In this document: piece by piece, positions 7,585-14,844 of the stretch | Layout: every line of letters starts with the position of its first letter | How positions within the stretch are numbered: the stretch's first letter is position 1 | Assembly: GCA_964630925.1 (NCBI GenBank) | Contig: CAZVZK010000157.1 | Span: forward strand, 1 to 23,642 | Length of the DNA: 23,642 nucleotides | Source: RGDT01 sp964630925 | GTDB lineage: Bacteria; Planctomycetota; Planctomycetia; Gemmatales; Gemmataceae | Direction: 5' to 3' | Translations under genes and position numbers: made by a program | The notes under the pieces: generated by a model | What the model saw: the letters and a program-made list of their open reading frames with translations, nothing else | The model's database searches: none | Told to the model about the DNA's origin: nothing

Positions 7585-10500
7585 CTACTCCTTGCCCTCG
7601 GCCAGCCACCGCGCCTGCTGCTTCAGCGCCGCGAACCGTGGCTGCCAGTCGCCCTCGGCCACCTGGGCGTACAGCTTCGACGCGGCGGCGGCGCGCCCCG
7701 CCCGCCGCAGGTTCTCAGCGCGGTCCCACAGGTACTGGGCGTTGGTGGACTCGCGCTCGAAGGCGGAGGCGTAGGCGCGATCCGCAAGCTCGCGCTCGCC
7801 CTGGCCCGCCAGCGTGGCGGCCATGCCGGCCCACACGTCGGCCTCGCCGGGCCGGATGCCCGCCGGGGTGACGAGGTAGTCGAACGCCAGCTCACGCTCG
7901 CCGAGCGTGCGCAGGATGCCGGACGCCGTGGTGCAGGCCTCCGCCTGCTCCGGGTCGAGCGCGCGCCAGCGGTCGGCGGCCAGCACCACCCTGTCCTTGA
8001 AGCCCGCCGGCGGCGCGATCTTCAGCGTCGCCAGGGCGTCCACCAGACGCGAGTAGTTGCCCAGCAGCCCCTTGTAGTCGGAGCGCACGTGCTCCAGGTC
8101 CACCACGCCGCCCTTGGCCTCGAACTCCAGGGCGATGGCCTTCTCGCGGCACTCCAGCGCCCGCGCCGGATTCTCCCGCGCGTCCGCCAGCCGCGCCGCC
8201 GTCCGCCAGATGGCGGCGATCTTGCGGTTCTTCTCCTCGGCGAGGAGCAGATTCACCAGACGCTCGGCCTCCTCGGCGCCCTCCGTCTTCGACAGCCAGG
8301 AGATGGCCGCCCCGTAGAGCGCCAGGTTCTCGTCCCCGGTGACGGGCACGTCCTTGAGCGCCATCGCCATGAGACGCCGCGCCATGACGAGGTCGTCCAG
8401 GGAGTGCGCCCGCACGGCGAGGAACAGCACGGCGGCGCGCTCCTTCTTCGCGACCAGCTCGGACGCCGCCCCGCGCATGAGGCCCTCCCAGCCGGCGCCG
8501 GCCAGCGCCGCGCGGAAGTCGGCGTCGATGGACAGCAGGCCGCCGCCCTTCCACGCCTCGTCGTGCAGCGCGGTGAACAGCTTGCGGGCCTGGGCCACGT
8601 CGCCGCCGCGGTGGAGGCACCGCGCCCGCTCGTAGCGCGCCGCCCCGCCTTCGGAGAACGCCGCGTAGGCATTCGCCAGCTCCAGGTACGCCTTCTTCCT
8701 CTCGGACTCGTCCTTCTCCTCCGCCGTGCGGTCCTGCATCAGGCCCAGGAGGTTCCACGCCAGCGCCGTGCCCTTGTACTGCCCGGCGTAGGCCAGCGCC
8801 CGCTTACGCTCCGCCGCCCGCTGGGCCGGCGTGACGCCGAGCGCCTTGCCGGAGGCCCACCTCTGGGTGAAGGCGTGGCCCAGGCCGAGCCGGCGCAGGG
8901 CGCCGTCGCCCCACACGTTGCTCGACGCCGCCCACCGGCTCGCGTGCTTGCGGAGCGTGGGGGACGAGTGCAGCGAGAGATAGTGCGCCAGGGGCTCGTG
9001 CGGGTGGGCGTCCAGCACGTCGGTGTTGTCGCTGTCGAGGTTCACGCCCGCCGACGCCAGCAGGACGTAGTACCCGATCTGCCGCTGGTCCTTCGCCGCC
9101 AGCGCCTGGGCGAACACCTGCTGCGCGTTGCCGGCGTCGCCGTGCGCGACGAGCGACGCCAGGAGCGTCGTCGCCTGCGCGAACGTCAGCTCGGCGTTCG
9201 CCTTCTTCTCCACCCCCAGCGCCTTCCGCGTGAAGTCCGGCGTCCGGTGCGGCAGGTCGAGCGTCACCATCTCGCCCGTCTTGATGCTCAACGTCGGCTT
9301 CTCACACGCCTTGACCTCCGCCTTGACCGAGGCGACCTCCTTGCCGTCGCCGTCGAACACCTTCCAGGCGCCGCCCTCCTCGTACACCTCGCGGCGGAGC
9401 GTCTTCTTCGCCGGCATCTCGACCAGCACGCGCTCCTTGATCGCCGCGCCGTCGAAGACGAAGCGCAGCTCGTGGTGCTTCTTGGCGTCCTTGGGTAGGT
9501 GCGGGACGAGGGCCGCCGTGCTGTCGTCGATGAGAACGAGGTCCGCGCCACGCGCGACATCCTCGGGCGCCGGGACGATGCACGGGATGCCGGACGCCAG
9601 CGCCAGCCGGTGGTGCCGGCTCACCGTGCGCCGGGCCGCCAGCCCGATCTCCGGGTAGCCGTGGACCAGCAGGGTGCCGTCGCACACCGCCTGCTCCTTC
9701 AGCCCGCCCGCCGGCGTGCGCTCCCACGCGAACCTGCCCGCGCCGTCGAAGCTCACCTTCACGCCCTCGACGGCGTAGGTCCGCCACGCCGGCTTGCGGG
9801 CGGCGTCGAACAGCGCCCGCGCCTTGGGGTCGATCTTGCCGGCCCTGGCGTTCGGGTCGGGCCGCGCCTCCGCGTCGAGGACGGCACGCACGTCGGCGCC
9901 GCTCGTGTTGAGGCCCGGCGCGTACATCAGGAGGTCGAAGAACACGCGGTCATTCGTGTCCGCCGCAGGACGCCGATACAGCGGTGTCCCGCCCTCGGGC
10001 CGCACGTAACGCCCCGACGAGGTGACCATGTGCTGCGGTTCAAAGGCGAGCGTGCTGGCCACGCCGTCGCGCAGCAGGGCGCCGTTGTGCCACTCGCCCC
10101 GCCCCGCGCTGATCATCGGCGGCAGGATCGGGGTGCGGAAGTCGTCCGTGACACGCTTCTTGTCCAGGACCGCCGCGGCTGGCTCCGCCTTGCCTGGGGC
10201 CGAAAGGTCTTCGATGCGGTCGTTGAAGTAGCTCAGTCTCCCGTCGAGTTCGGTGATGGTCCGGTTGTGGTCGGCGTCAGTTGTGCGGAACTGCTTCTTT
10301 CGCAATTTCCCCATGAGCCGGGCCAGCTCTTCGGCCATCAGCGGGGCACCGCCAGGAAGGGTGATGGTGCGTGTCGATGGTTCGGGGGCGTGCAACATCA
10401 GCGCCTCAACCTCGTTCTGGTCCGGGGGCGCATCGGCGACGCCGGACCGCCGCGCGTCACCGCGGATGACGACGGCACCGAGCGTCGGCAGCGTATCGAT

Positions 10501-12834
10501 CGCCACAGTCCCCCGTGGCCCACGCGCAGCCTCCCACCGGCGCATCGCCAGGGTCTCAGCCACCGTCTTTCGCGACGGCTTGATGCCCTTGGTCACGTCG
10601 CCCTCGTCGCCCTCCAGACGCTCGATGACGACCTTGATCTTCTGCGGCGCCGGGTAGATGGCCCAGTGGTCCTTGCGGCCACGGTCCACCTTGAACTGCT
10701 TGTACATGTCGTCGTTCTCGAGGACGAGCAGCGACGTGAACGGCGTCATCACGTACATCGCCTTCGACAGCGCGACGATCGTCTCCTTGTGCTTCGCCGC
10801 GTCCTCCGCCAGCAGGCGGTCGATCTCCAACTTGGCCCACGACCGCGGCAGGTGACCCGCGCCTTCCTCGGCCTTCACGTCGATCTCGCTGGACACCTCG
10901 CGCCCGTCGAGCGTGCCCGTGATGCGCACCTTCTCGGGCAGCCCGCCCTCGCACCGCGCGACGGCGGCGACCTCCTCGCCCTGCGCCGCCATGCGCACGA
11001 ACGGCAGGAACGTCACCTTCCCCGCAGGGTCGGTGACACTGACGTTGAGCAGGCGTGGGGTGGCGAGGGTGGAGGCCAGCTCCATGCCGCGCCACGAGGC
11101 GGGCTCGTCGGGGTTGGCCTGCGTGAAGAAGCCGCCCGTCTTCTCGGCCAGGGTCTGCATCATCGCCCGGTCCCAGCGCCGGCCGACGCCGACGCCGACG
11201 TACCGCGCCCCCCTCGGCAGACGCTTCAACAGCTCCTGGGGCCGACGCTCGCCCATCGCCGCGATGCCCGAGCCGAGGTGGACGAGGTGCGCCCCCTCCG
11301 TGGCCAGGTACGGCCTCGCCGCGTCGAGGGCCGCCCCCATGTCGAACGCGCCGATGAGGTGCGCCTTCTCCAGATCGGCCACCACCTCCTCGACGGCGAC
11401 GGGCTCGTTGCGCACCGCCTTCGGACGCAGGGCCTTGGTGCGTGTCGCGCCGGTGAGGATGACGAACGAGTCATCGCGCCCGCAGTTGGTGAGGAACGCC
11501 CGCACCAGCTCGATCTGCGTCCGCGCCAGCAGCGGGTCGCGGTCACCCGATGTCTCCACCAACACGACCCAGTCGCGCCGGCCCGCCGTCTTCGCCGCCT
11601 CCAGCGCGGGCCGGTAGCGCACGAGGAGGTAGGCGGCGCCCTCGTGCCGCACCGACGACAGGCGGTACTCCGGCGACGCCTTCTCCGTGAACGACAGCAC
11701 CAAGTCGCGCCCGATCCGCCCCGCCTTCTGCTCCGCCGTCAGGATGAGGTCATCCCCGGCGACGCGGGCCTTCGGCGCGTGCGAGTCGCAGGCCCAGGCC
11801 ATGCCCTTGCCGCCCTTGACGCGCACGTTGAGCGTCCACAGCGACGCCAGCGCGTCGCCAGCCGGGAAGCGGTAGCTCACCTGCCCGTACAGGACAGGCA
11901 GGCGCTGTGTGTAGCTCAGGATGATCCGCTTCTCCTGCCGCGCCTCGATGGGGAAGACACGCATCTTGAAGGTGCTGCCGTCCACCCACTCCAGGAGCGC
12001 CGGGTCGCGCTGCTCGTAGCGGATGCGCTCATACGTGGCCCGCGCGTGGTCGCGCTCCGCCATCCCGCCCTCCATCAGGTTCCCATCCACATACATCGCC
12101 AGCCTGTTCAGCGACGCGTCGGGCGGCAGCGGGAAGCGGAACGTGCCCTCCATGCGGTCCAGCGAGTGGTTGAAAAAGGTCTGGTCGATGGTCGTCCGCG
12201 CGAAGCCGTCCTCGACATGGACATCGACGTGATACTTCCGCAGCTCCAGCTTCGCCTCCTGCCCGTCGGGATCGACGGCGATGAGCGACCCGCCCGCGTG
12301 GCCACTGGCGGGCACCGGCGTGTCATTCCTCAGCCCCTTCGTCCAGGCCACCAGGTGCGACACCCGCGCCGCCCGCGAGGGCCGCTCCGCCTTCTCGGCG
12401 AGCAGCTCGCCGCCCTTCACCGGGTCGGCGATCCCCTCCACCTTCACGCTCCCGGACGCCACGACCAGGGCCGTGCCGCCCTCGCCGGCGCGGACGCCGA
12501 AGCGCCCGCCGCGCGTCTCCAGCTCGCGCCCCGGCGTCTTGACCTTGAGCGGCGGCGTCATGCGGTCGGACGACGCCTCGACGAACACCTCGCCCGACTC
12601 CACCGCCAGGGCGCCGGCCTTCGTGACGTTAAGCGTCGTGCCCTGGCGGACGAACACGAGCGAGCGGTCCGGCAGACGCACGCGGCGTTGCTCGCCGGAC
12701 GCCGTGGTGAGGGTGTCACCGGCCTTCAGTGTCTTGTCTTCGGTGGGTTGTGCGGGTGGCCGGCTGGTGAGCCGGCCGGCGGCGTGGGCCGTCGCCGCGA
12801 CGACGAGGGCGGCGAGGAAGAGACGCAATGGCAT
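7585..12834 (-). CDS. FecR-like / VIT / VWA-like / TPR giant envelope protein
   Basis: The 1749-residue protein is the largest in the window. In order: signal peptide (1-19, ending AHA); a FecR-like beta domain (about 34-135); a VIT domain (about 190-320, with FNHSLDRMEGTFRFPLPPDA and YERIRYEQRDPALLEW); a VWA-like domain (about 420-580); the MTPFTSLLVLE signature (696-706) that usually follows VIT/VWA units; a segment resembling the neighbour's secretin-N repeats (786-842); a long unassigned region; and alpha-helical TPR-like repeats from about 1355 to the end. The MIDAS DxSxS motif is degenerate: residues 427-433 read ETSGDRD, so metal-dependent adhesion is doubtful. VIT/VWA proteins generally act as scaffolds in envelope or protein-interaction complexes. 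The start is supported by GGAGG seven bases upstream. The gene has two hairpins in its leader and one after its stop, so it may be its own transcription unit. Confidence 0.85.
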   Translation of the reverse strand: MPLRLFLAALVVAATAHAAGRLTSRPPAQPTEDKTLKAGDTLTTASGEQRRVRLPDRSLVFVRQGTTLNVTKAGALAVESGEVFVEASSDRMTPPLKVKTPGRELETRGGRFGVRAGEGGTALVVASGSVKVEGIADPVKGGELLAEKAERPSRAARVSHLVAWTKGLRNDTPVPASGHAGGSLIAVDPDGQEAKLELRKYHVDVHVEDGFARTTIDQTFFNHSLDRMEGTFRFPLPPDASLNRLAMYVDGNLMEGGMAERDHARATYERIRYEQRDPALLEWVDGSTFKMRVFPIEARQEKRIILSYTQRLPVLYGQVSYRFPAGDALASLWTLNVRVKGGKGMAWACDSHAPKARVAGDDLILTAEQKAGRIGRDLVLSFTEKASPEYRLSSVRHEGAAYLLVRYRPALEAAKTAGRRDWVVLVETSGDRDPLLARTQIELVRAFLTNCGRDDSFVILTGATRTKALRPKAVRNEPVAVEEVVADLEKAHLIGAFDMGAALDAARPYLATEGAHLVHLGSGIAAMGERRPQELLKRLPRGARYVGVGVGRRWDRAMMQTLAEKTGGFFTQANPDEPASWRGMELASTLATPRLLNVSVTDPAGKVTFLPFVRMAAQGEEVAAVARCEGGLPEKVRITGTLDGREVSSEIDVKAEEGAGHLPRSWAKLEIDRLLAEDAAKHKETIVALSKAMYVMTPFTSLLVLENDDMYKQFKVDRGRKDHWAIYPAPQKIKVVIERLEGDEGDVTKGIKPSRKTVAETLAMRRWEAARGPRGTVAIDTLPTLGAVVIRGDARRSGVADAPPDQNEVEALMLHAPEPSTRTITLPGGAPLMAEELARLMGKLRKKQFRTTDADHNRTITELDGRLSYFNDRIEDLSAPGKAEPAAAVLDKKRVTDDFRTPILPPMISAGRGEWHNGALLRDGVASTLAFEPQHMVTSSGRYVRPEGGTPLYRRPAADTNDRVFFDLLMYAPGLNTSGADVRAVLDAEARPDPNARAGKIDPKARALFDAARKPAWRTYAVEGVKVSFDGAGRFAWERTPAGGLKEQAVCDGTLLVHGYPEIGLAARRTVSRHHRLALASGIPCIVPAPEDVARGADLVLIDDSTAALVPHLPKDAKKHHELRFVFDGAAIKERVLVEMPAKKTLRREVYEEGGAWKVFDGDGKEVASVKAEVKACEKPTLSIKTGEMVTLDLPHRTPDFTRKALGVEKKANAELTFAQATTLLASLVAHGDAGNAQQVFAQALAAKDQRQIGYYVLLASAGVNLDSDNTDVLDAHPHEPLAHYLSLHSSPTLRKHASRWAASSNVWGDGALRRLGLGHAFTQRWASGKALGVTPAQRAAERKRALAYAGQYKGTALAWNLLGLMQDRTAEEKDESERKKAYLELANAYAAFSEGGAARYERARCLHRGGDVAQARKLFTALHDEAWKGGGLLSIDADFRAALAGAGWEGLMRGAASELVAKKERAAVLFLAVRAHSLDDLVMARRLMAMALKDVPVTGDENLALYGAAISWLSKTEGAEEAERLVNLLLAEEKNRKIAAIWRTAARLADARENPARALECREKAIALEFEAKGGVVDLEHVRSDYKGLLGNYSRLVDALATLKIAPPAGFKDRVVLAADRWRALDPEQAEACTTASGILRTLGERELAFDYLVTPAGIRPGEADVWAGMAATLAGQGERELADRAYASAFERESTNAQYLWDRAENLRRAGRAAAASKLYAQVAEGDWQPRFAALKQQARWLAEGKE

Positions 12835-12867
12835 ATCCGGGCCTCCGAGAAGGGTGCATCATGCATC

Positions 12868-12915
12868 GCCCGCCCCGGAGATGTGAAGTGGGGCGGGCCG
12901 GGATAGTCTATCCCG
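12868..12915 (-). promoter_or_regulatory. Back-to-back hairpins between Uma2 and the VIT gene
   Basis: GCCCGCCCC (12868-12876) pairs with GGGGCGGGC (12890-12898) around 13 bases. Directly beside it, CGGGATAG (12899-12906) pairs with CTATCCCG (12908-12915) around one base. Both lie in the 103-base gap between the Uma2 stop and the VIT start. The 17-base palindrome is 22 bases after the Uma2 stop and 64 bases before the VIT ATG. It could be a terminator for the upstream genes, or an operator for a dimeric repressor of the VIT gene; the GC stem could be a leader attenuator. I see no convincing -35/-10 pair. Confidence 0.45.
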
Positions 12916-12937
12916 ACGCCCCGGAGGTGGCCGGCAG

Positions 12938-13741
12938 TCAGGCAGCCGGCCCTGCCCGCAGGCGGGCGAGCTCCTGCCGCAGCGAAGCCAGCTCGGCGAG
13001 GAGGCCCGCCTCGCGGAGGTCGGCCTCACACCGCTCACGCCCCTCGGCCCGCGGCCGCTCGAAGGTACGCAGCCTCTCGTGTCGGATGTGATACGCCCGG
13101 ATGCACTCGCGGACATCTCGCCCCGTCATGATGTCCTCGCACCGGATGTCCCGCCCGTCGAGCCAGAGCCGAATCCCCAGCGGCGCGAGATGGAGCCGGC
13201 CATTCTCGTCCGCAGATAGGGGACGATACCCCTCCGCCGCCCACTCGTACCCGAGCAGGTCGCCGGGGCCACTGCTGAAATGGTCGATCAGGACACACAT
13301 GGGCACCCCGACTCGGTGATACAGTGGCATCTTGCGCGGCGGGTCGATCTCGCGCGTCTTGGGGCTGACGATCTCGACGACGAGGAGGCAGGCCCCGCCG
13401 AGCCCCTTCAGATCCAGAATCCCGGTGTCGCGGTGCATCGGCTCGCGGAGGCCGACCATGACCGCCACATCAGGGGACAGGGGGGCGAGGCCGGCGACGC
13501 CGAAATCGATCAGCAGATTGGAAGAGACATCGAAATACGCCGGGGAGATGTCGATGATTGTCAGCATGTTGGCGAGTGCCGACCTCCTCGCAGTGCCCTA
13601 TCGTCTCGGGGGCCTGTCCTCGAGCCGCGGGTGGATGAGGTCTTCCAAGGTCAGCGGCACCTCTTCGGCCGTCTCCCGCTCGGGCACGCGGACGTACCGC
13701 CAGCCGTACCTGAAGGGATCGGTTTCGACGTTCGACAGCAT
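12938..13741 (-). pseudogene. Uma2 family endonuclease interrupted by an in-frame amber codon
   Basis: Uma2 (DUF820) proteins are PD-(D/E)XK-fold predicted endonucleases, hugely expanded in planctomycetes and cyanobacteria. The real start appears to be the ATG at 13741, which has GGGAGGG eight bases upstream and begins MLSNVETDPFRYGWRYV, the usual start of planctomycete Uma2 proteins. The same frame continues through VPLTLEDLIHP and hits TAG at 13598-13600 (codon 48). It resumes directly and stays open to the stop at 12938, with a total of 267 codons, a normal family length. The rest keeps the core: SPDVAV (codons 89-94), VVEIVSPKT with the acidic and lysine-side residues (about 121-129), and a short C-terminal coiled coil. 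A 209-residue product could start at the ATG at 13567, but it would lack the N-terminal part and has only a GAGGAGG about 15 bases away. I read it as recently inactivated; suppression or assembly error are alternatives. Confidence 0.82.
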
Positions 13742-13769
13742 GACTCGGCCCTCCCGGCGCGATCATACC

Positions 13770-13784
13770 CGCCGCCGGGCGGCG
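13770..13784 (-). terminator. Short GC hairpin after the small membrane protein gene
   Basis: CGCCGCC (13770-13776) and GGCGGCG (13778-13784) form a perfect 7-bp inverted repeat 27 bases past the stop at 13812 and just before the ribosome-binding site of the Uma2 gene. No T-run follows. In DNA this GC-rich such a short palindrome can arise by chance, so this is only a possible terminator. Confidence 0.25.
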
Positions 13785-13811
13785 ACGCCACGCCGGATCA
13801 CCAGAGGGAGG

Positions 13812-14126
13812 TCAACGGAAGGCGCCTGACAGCCAGGCCAGGAGGTACGCTCCTTGGATGGAGTTCAGGGCGATAAGCGTGGCGATCAGCCCAAACCTCA
13901 CCCACCCAGGCAAGCGGGTGCTTATCAGGAAGGCGAGCAGGATGAGCGGCAGATGGCTCACCAGAAAGACGACCCCGACGAGGACCTCCCAGGCCGGTCT
14001 GACGGCTGTCGGCCGTTCTTCCTCCGGCCTCCCGTCCGTCAAGTTCCGCCATAGGCGAGGGCCGAGCGCGGCCAGCCAACCGGCCTCGACGGCAACGGCA
14101 ACCAGCAAGCACCAGAGCGGCGGCAT
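13812..14126 (-). CDS. Small three-helix membrane protein, unknown function
   Basis: The 104-residue product is not recognised. It has hydrophobic helices at about 3-22, 47-68 and 74-99. A short, charged loop between helices 1 and 2 contains GRPEEERP (32-39). The start is well supported: GGAGGGG lies about six bases before the ATG. The gene begins 21 bases after the stop of the PepSY-like gene, so the two are probably co-transcribed. Small membrane proteins of this kind beside a peptidase and a PepSY-like protein could be accessory or immunity-like, but nothing in the sequence demonstrates this. Three continuous hydrophobic segments and the good ribosome-binding site make it unlikely to be a chance frame. 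Confidence 0.68.
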   Translation of the reverse strand: MPPLWCLLVAVAVEAGWLAALGPRLWRNLTDGRPEEERPTAVRPAWEVLVGVVFLVSHLPLILLAFLISTRLPGWVRFGLIATLIALNSIQGAYLLAWLSGAFR

Positions 14127-14147
14127 GGCTCCCCTCCGGCCGGGCCG

Positions 14148-14393
14148 TCACTGCTCGTAGCGCTTCGCCAGGATGACCCCGCTGGCAGGGTCGATGACGT
14201 AGTGCGGCCCGCCGCCCTTGTGGCGCGGCTCGCGCAGGTCGTAATCGACGTGCCAGCCGTCGTCTTCCAACGAGACACGGATGCGATACAGCGAAAGATC
14301 CTTGTACGCCGACAACGCATCCGCCTGGGCGACGGCGAGGGCCTGCGCACCGGTGATCGCCCCCGTCACGGGGGCCGTGACCGCCTGACTCAT
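14148..14393 (-). CDS. Small PepSY-like protein
   Basis: The 81-residue protein has no signal peptide. After an Ala/Thr-rich start it shows an AQALAVAQADALSAYKDL helix (about 16-33), a strand with DGWHVDYDL (about 45-53), and an end GGGPHYVIDPASGVILAKRY (60-79). The helix, then W-V strand, then Y-x-ID-x-x-(S/T)G-x-I order is that of PepSY and of NTF2-fold immunity-like small domains; sequence alone does not settle which. PepSY domains often inhibit or modulate peptidases. The gene directly follows the JAMM-like peptidase gene: the restored stop of that gene (TAA, 14418-14420) is 24 bases before this ATG, with GGAGG in between. I chose ATG 14393 over a TTG at 14411 because GGAGG is four bases before the ATG. 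A peptidase-regulator or toxin-immunity pairing is an inference. Confidence 0.68.
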   Translation of the reverse strand: MSQAVTAPVTGAITGAQALAVAQADALSAYKDLSLYRIRVSLEDDGWHVDYDLREPRHKGGGPHYVIDPASGVILAKRYEQ

Positions 14394-14417
14394 GTGACCT
14401 CCAGAACTCAATCCCCG

Positions 14418-14835
14418 TTACGGGGGATAGCCGGGCCCGCCCGCCATCCCACCACGGCGGGAATCAGGGCCTGTCGTGTGAATCCCGTCGTCCGCCCGGA
14501 TGAAGCAAGGAACGCCGAACAACCACGCCGACTCGGTATCGCCTTGGCTCGGCCCCGTCCGCCATCCTTCCGCGCTCGGGGTTCGGGTGTGTGTGGAAAG
14601 TACCGACCACAGTCGCGCCAGGCACAGTCGGGGGGATGTCCAGATCGACCGCGGCCCGGCTACCCTTCATCGCCCGGCGAGTCGTGATCACTCCGCTCGT
14701 CGTGTCGCAATAGATCCAACCGCCCTCCTCATGCCGCCCGAGCGGATCGCCGGGGAGGGAATCCACCCAGGCCTGATCGAGCGCGGCAAGTACGGCCGGG
14801 TGCTTCAACAACTCCGATGTCGTCGGGGCCTGCAT
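14418..14835 (-). pseudogene. JAMM/MPN-like metallopeptidase gene with a +1 frameshift in the active site
   Basis: The open frame from ATG 14835 reads 86 residues to GTFHTHPNP (78-86), the HxH half of a JAMM zinc motif, with Glu36/Glu37 upstream as candidates for the conserved acid. It then becomes Arg-rich and ends at 14464. If one C is removed from the run at about 14578-14581 (minus strand AACCCCG), the frame continues SAEGWRTGPSQGDTESAW, then a GVPCFIRADDGIHTTG stretch, and stops at TAA 14418-14420. The shifted part supplies SQGD, which fits the SxxD half of the motif; the whole gene would encode 138 residues. JAMM enzymes are zinc isopeptidases or peptidases that cleave ubiquitin-like tags or other isopeptides. 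The start is supported by GAGGTG overlapping the stop of the PP2C gene nine bases away. The lesion is in a homopolymer, so sequencing error and slippage both remain possible. The MPN assignment is from motif and layout. Confidence 0.78.
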
Positions 14836-14844
14836 CGGCGCACC

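Noticed and set aside
13470..13766. Separate small gene upstream of Uma2 in another frame
   Set aside because: It is an Arg-rich shadow; the true upstream coding sequence is the Uma2 N-terminus in the Uma2 frame, ending at the amber codon.
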